From an uncultured Peptostreptococcaceae bacterium (GTDB lineage Bacteria; Bacillota; Clostridia; Peptostreptococcales; Peptostreptococcaceae), in the NCBI GenBank assembly GCA_947072565.1, contig CAMTIM010000038.1, positions 34,287 to 98,286 on the forward strand: 64,000 nucleotides of DNA, given 5' to 3'. The position numbers and the translations under genes are program-made. Shown here in pieces: positions 36,091-44,905 of this stretch. Within the stretch, counting starts at the first letter, position 1, and each line of letters begins with the position of its first letter. The notes beneath the pieces are model-generated. The model made no database searches and was not told where the DNA came from. It saw only the letters and a list, made by a program, of their open reading frames with translations.

Positions 36091-37194
36091 TTATTGCTCA
36101 ACCCCTTCTTTAGGGGCATTAGGGATAGCCTCATCACCCTTAGGTGTACCTTCTTCACTTACAGGAGCATTTCCAGTATTTACAGGGGCTCCTTCTGTCA
36201 TACTTTCATCTGGATATCTTATTATAATATCATTTTTATCAAGACCTGATGACACAACAGTAAATTCAGGGTTCTCACTAGATATTTGTATAACTTCTTT
36301 TTTTAGTATTCCATTTAAATCTTTGAAAACATAACTTTCTTTTTCTTTTTTTATGATAGCTGATGTTGGTATTTTAGCTAATTTATTATGTACTTTTATA
36401 GAAGCTTGAACATGAAATCCATTAACTAAATTTTCTTGATTTTCAAAAGCAATGTTTATATCATAGTGCGATAAATTTTCTTGTCCGCCAGCACTCATAT
36501 CACTAGGAGTACTAGATGGTCTGTCAGATATAAAACTTATCCTACCAGTTAATTTTTTATCGTTAGAAAATACTAATACGTCTACAGGATCATCTATTTG
36601 AAGCTTTGGTAAATCTTGCTCACTAGCTTGACCTTTCATATAAAACTCATTACTTTGAAGAGTTAAAAGTGAAGTTTGTTCATCTGAGTTTTCTGACTTA
36701 TCATTTAAGTATACTTTACCCTCAAATGGAGCATATGTATTTACATAAGCTTTCTTATCTAGTGCTGATATTTGAGCATTTAGCTTTTTAATTTCAGTAT
36801 CAATAAGAGGGTCTTTGGTAGTATTTGATTTCTTTAATTCGCTTAATTGGCCTTTTAGACCATCTATTTCATCTAAAACCGATTCGTTTTTAGTAGTAAA
36901 CAAAAGATCTCCTTCTTTAATAAGTTTACCATTTGTAACATTTAACTTACTTATCTTACCTTCTGAAGATGGATTAAAATCTTCTGATTTACTAGGCACT
37001 ATAACACCATTTATAAATATTTTTTCGTCATCAGCGATAGTATAAGTTTCGATAGTGTTTTCCATTTCACTCATTTTATCATTATTTAGTTTATTTTTAT
37101 TGTAAAACCATCCTCCGATACCTAAGGATACTATAACAAAAACCCCTACACCAATAATAACCTTTTTATTTTTAAATTTTTCAAAAAATGACAT
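36091..37194 (-). CDS. Membrane fusion (HlyD/MacA-type) subunit of ABC exporter
   Basis: 368 residues. A short cytoplasmic basic start is followed by one transmembrane anchor (VIIGVGVFVIVSLGIGGWFY), then an extracytoplasmic domain with half-lipoyl segments (IVPSKSEDFNPSSEGKI), a short coiled coil (about residues 110-145, ELKKSNTTKD region) and a beta-barrel. The C-terminal tail is Pro/Glu/Gly-rich and disordered. In Gram-positive bacteria such subunits work with MacB-like permeases without an outer-membrane tunnel. The start at 37194 has a perfect AAGGAGG site 5 bases away; the longer frame from 37227 is rejected. First gene of the three-gene unit. Confidence 0.92.
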   Translation of the reverse strand: MSFFEKFKNKKVIIGVGVFVIVSLGIGGWFYNKNKLNNDKMSEMENTIETYTIADDEKIFINGVIVPSKSEDFNPSSEGKISKLNVTNGKLIKEGDLLFTTKNESVLDEIDGLKGQLSELKKSNTTKDPLIDTEIKKLNAQISALDKKAYVNTYAPFEGKVYLNDKSENSDEQTSLLTLQSNEFYMKGQASEQDLPKLQIDDPVDVLVFSNDKKLTGRISFISDRPSSTPSDMSAGGQENLSHYDINIAFENQENLVNGFHVQASIKVHNKLAKIPTSAIIKKEKESYVFKDLNGILKKEVIQISSENPEFTVVSSGLDKNDIIIRYPDESMTEGAPVNTGNAPVSEEGTPKGDEAIPNAPKEGVEQ

Positions 37195-37371
37195 ATTTTC
37201 CTCCTTATGTAAAAAAATACTACCCAATCTAAATTATAGAAGAAAATACACCAATAAGTCAAAGGAAAACGAAAAATTAAACAATATTGTAATTAAATCG
37301 AGCTAAAAATTTAAAAAATGATAAAAAATAATAATTATAATACATATGTAACTATTATTTATAAAAAATGC

Positions 37372-37400
37372 AAAAAAAGAGAAGCAAATTGCTTCTCTTA
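37372..37400 (-). terminator. Intrinsic terminator of the acetyltransferase gene
   Basis: AAGAGAAGCAA / TTGCTTCTCTT near-perfect palindrome followed by a T run on the minus strand. Confidence 0.9.
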
Positions 37401-37414
37401 ATAAATATATTTTT

Positions 37415-38047
37415 TTAAGCCGTAAATTCAATTTCCTGTTCGAATGGATTTACTAATTGTTTTATAAGTACATTTCTACTTATACCATATTCGTTTGTTT
37501 TTTGTAGTTTAATTTCAAAACCTAATTTTATAACCGTATTTAGGCTAAATATATTTTCTGTAGCCACGGCAGTTACAATATAGTTCTTACCTCTGATAAT
37601 AGATTCTTCCATCCTAGTCTCTAGTAATATTTTATGAAGGGCATTTCCACGGTAAAGAGGGTCTACCATTACGTATCCAGATACATAGCTAGAATTTATT
37701 TCTTCTTCAGTAAGTCCCATTTCATAAAGATAATCTAAATAATCACCACTTGGCAATTCACAAAGCGCAGATGCCACTAAAGTTTCTTCAATGTAGCAAC
37801 CTATTATAAATCCACCTTTGTCTAAAACATCCATTAAATAAAGTTGATCTCGAAACTTTAGCCAATTCTTATTGTCTATAGTATCACTTACTTTATTGTA
37901 CAAACCAGTAATGTCTTCAAACTTAGATGCTGTGATGTAACATACATCAGCATATAAATTTTCACAGATTTCTCCGTTAAATTTAGATAATTTTACTTTC
38001 TTTATCAAAATAGACACCAATTGTTCACACAAGCTCGCTACACTCAT
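37415..38047 (-). CDS. GNAT family N-acetyltransferase behind a group I intron
   Basis: 210 residues as the longest frame. The GNAT fold starts near residue 37 (CYITASKFEDITGLYNKV) and includes the acetyl-CoA motif VMVDPLYRGNALHKILLE near 128 and the family-like ENIFSLNTVIKLGFE near 165. Acceptor substrate unknown. The first 30-35 residues (MSVASLCEQLVSILI) are outside the fold and are encoded by the end of the group I intron or just after it, so the true start may lie downstream at TTG or GTG codons in the QLVSIL region, or be created by splicing. AAGAGAA upstream of the ATG is only a weak binding site. Minus-strand unit with its own terminator. Confidence 0.8.
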   Translation of the reverse strand: MSVASLCEQLVSILIKKVKLSKFNGEICENLYADVCYITASKFEDITGLYNKVSDTIDNKNWLKFRDQLYLMDVLDKGGFIIGCYIEETLVASALCELPSGDYLDYLYEMGLTEEEINSSYVSGYVMVDPLYRGNALHKILLETRMEESIIRGKNYIVTAVATENIFSLNTVIKLGFEIKLQKTNEYGISRNVLIKQLVNPFEQEIEFTA

Positions 38048-38049
38048 GC

Positions 38050-38455
38050 AGTTCTCTTAAATAACCGAGTTTGAGGTTATTTTATGAACTTCTCATACTT
38101 TCATATGAGAGCAGACTATTTCTTCACCCTCGACATTACTCGTTAGGGGCAACCTACTTCCACTATCAATAGCTTATAGTGTACGAGACAATTCTCTAGT
38201 CGTTGAAGGTTTCCCTATTCGGGACTTCCCTGCATGAACATCCATTGTTAGCGGTACTTAGGGTTTAACCATATACCATCCTAAGACTTTTTTCTACTTT
38301 CGTTCCTTCACGCTTAAAGCTATTCGCTTTTACGTTGTGGCACCTAGGCTTTAGGAATTATCTGCAATTCAAGTTGTGTCCTATGCAGATTTCTCTACAT
38401 ACGAGGCTTAAATCGTTACCTCTTTTCCGAAATTAGAGACAATATAGTCTCTTTA
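38050..38455 (-). ncRNA. Group I self-splicing intron
   Basis: On the minus strand the conserved core can be read in order. A P-like element is AATTGCAGATAATTCC (around 38355-38370), an R element is TTCAACGACTAGA (around 38193-38207) and an S element is AAGAAATAGTCTG (around 38111-38123). GACTA of R pairs with TAGTC of S to make P7. Between them CACTAT / ATAGTG forms a P8 hairpin. After S come two more hairpins, P9-like CTCTCATA / TATGAGAAG and AATAACC / GGTTATT. GAGAC / GTCTC at the 5' end may be P1. The length, about 400 nt, is normal. Exact splice sites cannot be fixed by eye. No homing endonuclease or transposase lies inside it. Confidence 0.82.
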
Positions 38456-38463
38456 ATAAAATA

Positions 38464-38506
38464 TTAAACTTATCTAAAATTTATAAAATATTTTAGTTAA
38501 GTTTAA
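38464..38506 (-). repeat. Long inverted repeat upstream of the intron
   Basis: Two 17-base arms (38464-38480 and 38490-38506), with one mismatch and a 9-base loop. They would form a hairpin at the very start of the intron transcript. It could stabilise the RNA or be the end of a former mobile element. Confidence 0.6.
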
Positions 38507-38508
38507 TT

Positions 38509-38517
38509 ATTATATCA
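38509..38517 (-). promoter_or_regulatory. Extended -10 promoter for the intron/acetyltransferase transcript
   Basis: Minus strand TGATATAAT, an extended -10 box. No good -35 box is present, which extended -10 promoters tolerate. It is about 50 bases upstream of the intron. Confidence 0.5.
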
Positions 38518-38689
38518 TAATTGTTTAAAAAAGGTACTAAAATTTATGAAAATTTAACAAAAATATTAATAAATAAATTAAAGTTCAAAAAAACTATAAA
38601 AATAGATATTTTATGAGGTTAATTTTAGCAAGAATATTAAAAAAAATATGGGAAAATATAAAATTATAAAATCGATTGAGGAGTTAATT

Positions 38690-39928
38690 ATGACAAGAAT
38701 AAATATATTTACTAATAAACTATTTTTAATAGCACTTACAGTTATTATAGCTTTATATACTTTAGGAATGAATAAGAATGAAAATAATCAAGATGGAAAA
38801 ATATTTAAAAATATATACATTAAAGAAATTCCTATAGGTCACCTTACTATTTACGAAGCAAAAAAAGAAGTTGAAAAGCATTACAAACCTAAGGATATTC
38901 AAATAAGATATAAAGATAAAAAATGGTATATAAAAGAAAGTGATATAAACTTAGATTACAATGTGGATAGAGCTTTAAAAAAAGCCTATAATTACAATAG
39001 GACCAAAGATAAGGTAGAGAACATAAAAAGAATGTTTAACTTATCTTTTAATGAACGTTATAGTATAGATTTACATGCAAGTTATGATGAAAGTAAATTA
39101 AGTTCTATAATAGAACAAATTAGTAAAGAGATAAATGTAGATGTAGTACAAGCTAATATAGAGATAAAAGAAAGTGGAGAAATAAAAAGAACTAATTCTA
39201 AAGAAGGAATAGAAGTAGATATTGTAAAACTAAAAGAAAATATATATAAAATGATATATAAAAAAAATATAAATGAAATAAACCTACCTACTAACATTAT
39301 TAAACCTAAAATAAATACTGAAGATGTAAATTCTATAAATACTGTATTAGGACAATGTAGTACAAGTTTTAATGATAAAACTTCTAGAGGTAGTAATATA
39401 TATGTAGCAGCAAAGAGTACTGGGGATAATTTAATTATGCCAGGTGAAACTTTTTCATACAATAAAGCAACAGGAGCTAGGACATGGAGCAATGGATATA
39501 AATCTGCTAAGGTTATAGTAGGTGGTAAATATGTAAATGGAGAAGGCGGAGGAGTTTGCCAAGTTTCAACTACAATATATAATGCAGCGCTTTTAGCTGC
39601 AATGGAAATAGAAGAGGTTCATAATCATACATTTTCATCACATTATGCACCTAGAGGAAAGGATGCAGCAGTGTCTTATGGGTACACAGATTTTAAATTT
39701 AGAAATCCATATTCACACCCTATATATATAAAAAATATAGTAAACAATGGGGCGATAACATCAAAAATATATGGATGTAGCCAAGATAGAGAAAAATTAT
39801 ATATAAAAACAGAAGAGAAACATGTAAAGGATAAGATAAATGTAAAAACATATAGGATATATTTAGGGGAAGAAAACAATAAGATAAGAGAAGAGCTAAT
39901 TTCAAACAGTGAATATAAAATTAAATAG
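38690..39928 (+). CDS. VanW-family cell-surface protein
   Basis: 412 residues. One N-terminal transmembrane anchor (KLFLIALTVIIALYTLG) is followed by a peptidoglycan-binding-4-like region (about residues 50-215). The C-terminal VanW domain has its typical core MPGETFSYNKATGART, then GGGVCQVSTTIYNAAL, and later FSSHYAPRGKDAAVSYG. VanW proteins are common in clostridia and are linked to the wall, but the reaction is unknown. The longer frame starting at 38648 is rejected because GAGGAG sits 5 bases before the ATG at 38690. Monocistronic or weakly linked to the MATE gene 44 bases downstream. Confidence 0.92.
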   Translation: MTRINIFTNKLFLIALTVIIALYTLGMNKNENNQDGKIFKNIYIKEIPIGHLTIYEAKKEVEKHYKPKDIQIRYKDKKWYIKESDINLDYNVDRALKKAYNYNRTKDKVENIKRMFNLSFNERYSIDLHASYDESKLSSIIEQISKEINVDVVQANIEIKESGEIKRTNSKEGIEVDIVKLKENIYKMIYKKNINEINLPTNIIKPKINTEDVNSINTVLGQCSTSFNDKTSRGSNIYVAAKSTGDNLIMPGETFSYNKATGARTWSNGYKSAKVIVGGKYVNGEGGGVCQVSTTIYNAALLAAMEIEEVHNHTFSSHYAPRGKDAAVSYGYTDFKFRNPYSHPIYIKNIVNNGAITSKIYGCSQDREKLYIKTEEKHVKDKINVKTYRIYLGEENNKIREELISNSEYKIK

Positions 39929-39972
39929 AAAACTATTTTATTATATATTTTACGAATAAGGGGGAGATAAAA

Positions 39973-41406
39973 ATGAAATCACAACAATCAATAGGAACCG
40001 AATCAATTTATAAATTACTTATAAAGTATTCTATTCCAGCAATAATAGGAATGATGGTAAATGCTTTATATAATGTAGTTGATAGAATTTTTATAGGCAA
40101 TATACCAGGAGTAGGACCACTTGCAATAACTGGTCTTGGAGTTACAATGCCTATTATGACTATAGTGTTAGCTTTTGGGATGCTTATAGGAATAGGCACA
40201 ACAACTAGTATATCTATAAAATTAGGTCAAGGAAAAAAAGAAGAGGCACAAAAATTAATAGGAAATGCAATTACATTATCAATATTAATAGGAATTATAT
40301 TAACTATAATAGGAATTGTTTTTGTAGATAAAATACTTATGTTGTTTGGTGCTAGTGAAAATACATTATTTTATGCAAAAGAATATATAAATATAATATT
40401 AATAGGAAGTGTAGTAAACTTATTATCATTTTCATTAAATCATTCAATAAGAGCAGATGGAAGTCCAAAAATATCTGCAGGTATAATGATAATTGGATGT
40501 TTAACTAATGTAGTTTTAGATGCACTCTTCATATTTATATTTGATATGGGTATAAAAGGAGCTGCATTTGCAACTGTTACATCTCAAGCATTAACAGCTG
40601 TTTTAACAATGACCTATTATATGTCTGGAAAATCAAATTTAAAATTCACCAAATCTAGTTTGAAATTAGATAAAAAGTTAGCATTAGGAGTATTTGCAAT
40701 AGGAATGTCTCCATTTGCGATGCAAATTGCAGCTAGCATGGTTCAAGTAATATCTAATCATGCACTAAAGGCTTACGGTGGAGATTTAGCAATAGGTGCA
40801 ATGACTACTATATCTTCAATTTCTATGGTATTTTTAATGCCGATATTTGGAATTAATCAAGGATCACAACCAATAATAGGTTTTAACTACGGAGCAAAAC
40901 AATATAAGCGATCTAAAAAAGCATATATAGTATCTTTATGTGCGGCAACTACAATATTGTGTGTTGGAAGTGGTATAATACAGTTATTTCCAGAACAGAT
41001 AATAGGACTATTTAATAAGGATGAAGACCTTATGAAGATGTCAGTAGAAGGTATTAGAGTTTATTTATTCATGTTGCCATTAGTTGGAATATCTATAACT
41101 GGTAGTAATTATGTACAATCAATAGGCAAGGCTAAGGTAGCTATGTTTTTAAGCTTACTTAGACAAGTAATATTATTAATTCCAGCAATAATTATATTAC
41201 CTAGATTTTTCAACTTAAAAGGAGTATGGTTAGCACAGCCTATAGCAGACTTTATAGCTATAATAATTACATCTATAGTGATAATAATAGAAATGAGAAG
41301 TTATAATAAAGAAGAAACTAATATAAAAGAAAATGTTGAGGATAAAACATTATCAAATATAAAAACAGAATTTGCAATAGAGAAAGATTCTAATGAATTG
41401 ATTTAA
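39973..41406 (+). CDS. MATE family efflux transporter
   Basis: 477-residue cation-coupled multidrug/toxin extrusion protein with 12 predicted helices in two six-helix bundles. Recognisable segments are NALYNVVDRIFIGNIPG in helix 1-2, LGQGKKEEAQKLIGNA after helix 2, and the matching second-half IFGINQGSQPIIGFNYGA. The MepA-like branch of MATE carries this pattern. The C-terminal 35 residues are charged and cytoplasmic. AAGGGGGAGA site. It may be read together with the VanW gene 44 bases upstream, and ends with a terminator. Confidence 0.93.
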   Translation: MKSQQSIGTESIYKLLIKYSIPAIIGMMVNALYNVVDRIFIGNIPGVGPLAITGLGVTMPIMTIVLAFGMLIGIGTTTSISIKLGQGKKEEAQKLIGNAITLSILIGIILTIIGIVFVDKILMLFGASENTLFYAKEYINIILIGSVVNLLSFSLNHSIRADGSPKISAGIMIIGCLTNVVLDALFIFIFDMGIKGAAFATVTSQALTAVLTMTYYMSGKSNLKFTKSSLKLDKKLALGVFAIGMSPFAMQIAASMVQVISNHALKAYGGDLAIGAMTTISSISMVFLMPIFGINQGSQPIIGFNYGAKQYKRSKKAYIVSLCAATTILCVGSGIIQLFPEQIIGLFNKDEDLMKMSVEGIRVYLFMLPLVGISITGSNYVQSIGKAKVAMFLSLLRQVILLIPAIIILPRFFNLKGVWLAQPIADFIAIIITSIVIIIEMRSYNKEETNIKENVEDKTLSNIKTEFAIEKDSNELI

Positions 41407-41414
41407 TCATTATT

Positions 41415-41442
41415 AAAGCCTAGATTTTCTAGGCTTTTTTAT
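41415..41442 (+). terminator. Intrinsic terminator
   Basis: AAAGCCTAGA / TCTAGGCTTT stem with a short TTT loop and a T run. Confidence 0.92.
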
Positions 41443-41510
41443 TTTGTAAATAATCTTAAACTTACATGGTTATAATATTAATATTCGAAATTAAATATTG
41501 GAGGTAAAGT

Positions 41511-42335
41511 ATGTTTAATAAAAAAGCGGCAGTATTATTAAGCAGCTTAGTACTAGTATGTGGACTTGGTACAGGTTGTGGCAAAGAAAAATCAAATAAG
41601 ACTTCAGGCGTAACTATATCTGGATCAACTTCAGTAGGGCCTCTTATAGAAAAAGAAGCTGAAAAATTTAAAACTTCAAATCCTAACATAAATATTGAAG
41701 TAAATCAATTAGGATCATCAGCAGGAATTAAAGATGCTATAAACGCAACTGTTAATATAGGAATGTCATCTAGAGACTTAAAGAAAGAAGAAAAAAGTGC
41801 TGGACTTAAAGAAGTAGAAATTGCATATGACGGTATAGCTCTTATAGTTAATTCTAAAAATAATGTAAAAGGATTAACAATGGCTCAAATAAAAGACATA
41901 TACACAGGGAAAATAACTAATTGGAAAGACCTAGGAGGTAAAGATGAACCAATAGTAGTTGTATCAAGAGAGGATGGATCAGGAACTCGTGATGCTTTTC
42001 AAGAAATAGTAGGATACAAACCAGAAGAACTTACTAAAGAAGCACAAATAGGAGATGGATCAGGAAATATAAAATCGACTGTATCAACAAATGAAAATGC
42101 TATAGGATTTATATCATTTGAATATATAGATGATACTATAAAGGCTCTAAGTGTAGATAATGTAGATCCAAAAGCTAGTGCAGTTAAAGACTCGACTTAT
42201 AAAATATCAAGACCATTTTTATTAGTATACAAAGAAGATAGAGCTGACGAAAATTCTAAAAAATTTGTGGATTATATATTAAGTGAAGAAGGACAAAAGG
42301 TAGTAGAAGAAAATGGATTAATAAAAATAAAATAA
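41511..42335 (+). CDS. pstS: Phosphate ABC transporter substrate-binding lipoprotein
   Basis: Extracytoplasmic phosphate receptor of the high-affinity Pst uptake system. 274 residues. Lipoprotein signal peptide with the lipobox LGTGC, so Cys23 is probably the lipidated residue. The phosphate-binding motifs of the family are visible: SGSTSVGPL near residue 38, IGMSSRDLK and SREDGSGTRDAF near 155. First gene of pstSCAB-phoU. A hairpin without a T run follows the stop codon and may protect the pstS portion of the mRNA so that more receptor is made than the membrane parts. TTGGAGGTAAAGT site. Confidence 0.96.
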   Translation: MFNKKAAVLLSSLVLVCGLGTGCGKEKSNKTSGVTISGSTSVGPLIEKEAEKFKTSNPNINIEVNQLGSSAGIKDAINATVNIGMSSRDLKKEEKSAGLKEVEIAYDGIALIVNSKNNVKGLTMAQIKDIYTGKITNWKDLGGKDEPIVVVSREDGSGTRDAFQEIVGYKPEELTKEAQIGDGSGNIKSTVSTNENAIGFISFEYIDDTIKALSVDNVDPKASAVKDSTYKISRPFLLVYKEDRADENSKKFVDYILSEEGQKVVEENGLIKIK

Positions 42336-42352
42336 ATTAATCTAAGTTAATA

Positions 42353-42376
42353 AAGTCTCCCTATTTAGGGAGACTT
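42353..42376 (+). promoter_or_regulatory. Hairpin between pstS and pstC without T run
   Basis: Perfect 11-bp stem AAGTCTCCCTA / TAGGGAGACTT with a 2-base loop, followed by GACTATA rather than Ts. It is likely a 3'-stabilising or processing structure, or a weak attenuator. Confidence 0.65.
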
Positions 42377-42394
42377 GACTATATGGAGGGTTAC

Positions 42395-43291
42395 ATGCAA
42401 ATTAATGAAAAATTAGACAACAACAATAAAAATAAATATTTAATAGATTATATAACACAAAAAATATTTTTGATAAGTGCATTAGTAGCAGTAATGAGCT
42501 TACTACTTATAATAGGTTTCGTATTTTATAAAGGTTTAACTCCATTTATATTGAAAGGTTATTCATTTATAGATTTTATATTCGGAAAAGAATGGGTTCC
42601 AAGTGCTGACAAATTTGGTATATTCCCAATGATAGTATCATCATTGTTAGCAACTTTTGGTTCTTTAATAATAGGAGTACCAATTGGAATTTTTACAGCT
42701 GTATTTATAGTTGAAATTGCACCAAAAAAATTAGGTAAAATAATTTCTCCAGCAGTTGAATTATTAGCAGGTATACCATCAGTTTTATATGGAGTATTTG
42801 GAATTGCCTTTATAGTTCCAAATATTCAAAAGATATTTAATTTACCCAAAGGCCAAAGTTTATTAGCCGTAATAATAGTACTATCGATTATGATGTTACC
42901 TACAATAATAGCTGTGTCCCAAACTGCTATAAGAGCAGTACCAAAGTCTTACAAAGAAGGATCTTTAGCTCTTGGAGCTTCCAAAATGGAAACAACATTT
43001 AAAGTTGTAGTGCCGGCAGCTAAATCAGGTATCTTAGCAGCCGTAGTACTAGGTGTAGGAAGAGCTATTGGAGAAACTATGGCAGTTATATTAGTAGCTG
43101 GAAATTCTCCAGTTATACCAAATTCTATAATGGATAGTGTAAGGTTACTTACAACAAATATAGCACTTGAAATGGGATATGCATTTGGAACTCATCAAGA
43201 GATGTTATTTGCAACCGGTGTAGTATTATTTATGTTTATACTAATATTAAATTTAATACTAACTAAAATCTCAGATAAGGCAGGAAGCTAA
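42395..43291 (+). CDS. pstC: Phosphate ABC transporter permease PstC
   Basis: 298-residue inner-membrane permease with six predicted helices. The coupling-loop EAA-type motif is SLALGASKMETTFKVVVPAA, and other PstC hallmarks are ELLAGIPSVLYGVFG and GRAIGETMAVILVAGN. The longer frame beginning at 42383 starts inside the Shine-Dalgarno (ATGGAGGG); the ATG at 42395, 6 bases after GGAGGG, is the proper start. Pairs with PstA, whose gene begins one base after its stop. Confidence 0.95.
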   Translation: MQINEKLDNNNKNKYLIDYITQKIFLISALVAVMSLLLIIGFVFYKGLTPFILKGYSFIDFIFGKEWVPSADKFGIFPMIVSSLLATFGSLIIGVPIGIFTAVFIVEIAPKKLGKIISPAVELLAGIPSVLYGVFGIAFIVPNIQKIFNLPKGQSLLAVIIVLSIMMLPTIIAVSQTAIRAVPKSYKEGSLALGASKMETTFKVVVPAAKSGILAAVVLGVGRAIGETMAVILVAGNSPVIPNSIMDSVRLLTTNIALEMGYAFGTHQEMLFATGVVLFMFILILNLILTKISDKAGS

Positions 43292-43292
43292 T

Positions 43293-44117
43293 ATGAGAAA
43301 ATTTAAAGAAATTATACTTAATATAATAGTATGGATATGTGCAATATTTACAGTATCTGTACTAGCGTCAATAGTTGGATTTATATTTATAAAAGGTGGA
43401 AAGCTAATAAAACCATCATTTCTATTTAGTGATTACTCAGCAAATGGAAGTGGCGGGATATTACCTATGATAATAGCTACATTATATACTATTTTTTTAG
43501 CAATACTAATAGCTACACCAATAGGAATTTTAGCTGCTGTGTATCTTAAAGAGTATGCAAAGCAAGGTAAAATTGTAAAAATAATAAGATTTGCAACTGA
43601 AAGTTTAGCTGGGATACCGTCTATAGTATATGGACTATTTGGTGGGATATTTTTTGTAGTAGTACTTGGATTTAATTATTCAATATTATCAGGGGCATTA
43701 ACTGTATCTATAATAATACTTCCATTTATAATTCGTACAACTGAAGAATCATTAAAAACTGTTCCTATAAATTATAGAGAAGCTTCATTAGGACTTGGAG
43801 CAACTAGATTTCAGACTTTATATAAAGTAGTACTACCAAGTGCTGTGCCTGGAATACTGTCGGGACTTATATTATCGATAGGTAGAGTAGTTGGAGAGTC
43901 AGCAGCAATACTACTTACAGCAGGAACTGTAGCACAAATGCCACATAGCATATTTGATAGTGCAAGAACATTAACTGTTCATGCATATCTAGTCACTAAG
44001 GAAAAAGGAAATATAGAAGAAGCAGCCGCTATAGGAATAGTATTGATAGTTATAATATTAATTTTAAATTCTTTGGCGAAGTTGATAAGTAAAAAAATTA
44101 ATAAAGCTAATTATTAA
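43293..44117 (+). CDS. pstA: Phosphate ABC transporter permease PstA
   Basis: 274 residues, six predicted helices. Matches PstC in its motifs: ESLAGIPSIVYGLFGG, the coupling loop ASLGLGATRFQTLYKVVLPS and GRVVGESAAILLTAGT. It forms the transmembrane channel with PstC. Only one base separates the two genes, so they are translationally coupled. Confidence 0.95.
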   Translation: MRKFKEIILNIIVWICAIFTVSVLASIVGFIFIKGGKLIKPSFLFSDYSANGSGGILPMIIATLYTIFLAILIATPIGILAAVYLKEYAKQGKIVKIIRFATESLAGIPSIVYGLFGGIFFVVVLGFNYSILSGALTVSIIILPFIIRTTEESLKTVPINYREASLGLGATRFQTLYKVVLPSAVPGILSGLILSIGRVVGESAAILLTAGTVAQMPHSIFDSARTLTVHAYLVTKEKGNIEEAAAIGIVLIVIILILNSLAKLISKKINKANY

Positions 44118-44129
44118 GGAGGTGCAAAT

Positions 44130-44888
44130 ATGTCACAAAATACTAAGATAAGTGTAAAAAACTTAGAACTATACTATGGAGATAACAAAGCATTAAATAG
44201 AATTAATATAGATATAGTTGAAAATGAAGTAACAGCTTTTATAGGTCCATCTGGGTGCGGAAAATCAACATTTCTTAGAACTTTAAATCGAATGAATGAT
44301 TTAATAGACAATGTAAAAATAACGGGTGTTATAAAAATAGATGGAGAAGATATTTATAAAAGTGATGATGTTATAAAACTTAGAACCAAGGTAGGAATGG
44401 TATTTCAAAAGCCAAACCCGTTTCCTATGAGCATATATGATAATGTAGCTTATGGGCCTAAGGTACAGGGAATTAGGGATAAAAAAGAACTAGATAAAAT
44501 TGTACAAAGAAGCCTAAAAGATGCTGCTATATGGGATGAAGTTAAAGATAGATTAAAAACTTCAGCTCTAGGTTTATCAGGAGGGCAACAACAACGTGTA
44601 TGTATAGCTAGAGCAATAGCGATGAATCCAAAAGTTATACTAATGGATGAACCAACTTCAGCACTAGACCCTATATCAACATTAAAAGTAGAAGAACTTA
44701 TACAAAATATGAAGGGCAAATATACAATTGTTATAGTTACTCACAATATGCAGCAAGCAGCTAGGATATCTGATAAAACAGCGTTCTTTTTAAGTGGAGA
44801 AATAATTGAATTTGACAATACTACTACAATTTTTACCAATCCTACAAATAAAAAAACAGAAGACTATATAACTGGAAGATTCGGTTAA
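44130..44888 (+). CDS. pstB: Phosphate ABC transporter ATP-binding protein PstB
   Basis: 252-residue ATPase. Walker [10 protein letters not shown] near residue 36, PstB-specific [18 protein letters not shown], signature [14 protein letters not shown] near 148, Walker [13 protein letters not shown] near 168 and switch His in [12 protein letters not shown]. The LGLSGG and NPFPMS segments separate PstB from other ABC ATPases. AAGGAGGTGCAAAT site, 12 bases after pstA. Confidence 0.97.
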   Translation: MSQNTKISVKNLELYYGDNKALNRINIDIVENEVTAFIGPSGCGKSTFLRTLNRMNDLIDNVKITGVIKIDGEDIYKSDDVIKLRTKVGMVFQKPNPFPMSIYDNVAYGPKVQGIRDKKELDKIVQRSLKDAAIWDEVKDRLKTSALGLSGGQQQRVCIARAIAMNPKVILMDEPTSALDPISTLKVEELIQNMKGKYTIVIVTHNMQQAARISDKTAFFLSGEIIEFDNTTTIFTNPTNKKTEDYITGRFG

Positions 44889-44905
44889 AAGATAAGGAGA
44901 CTTTT

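Noticed and set aside
37415..38455. Complete IStron or insertion sequence
   Set aside because: No transposase or TnpB frame is present; the downstream gene is an acetyltransferase.
38464..38517. c-di-GMP-II aptamer in front of the group I intron, as in Clostridioides difficile
   Set aside because: Only about 50 bases separate the promoter from the intron and they form a simple A/T hairpin with none of the aptamer's conserved bases.
39082..39492. A 136-codon minus-strand frame
   Set aside because: Antisense to the VanW gene, without a binding site or any family signature.
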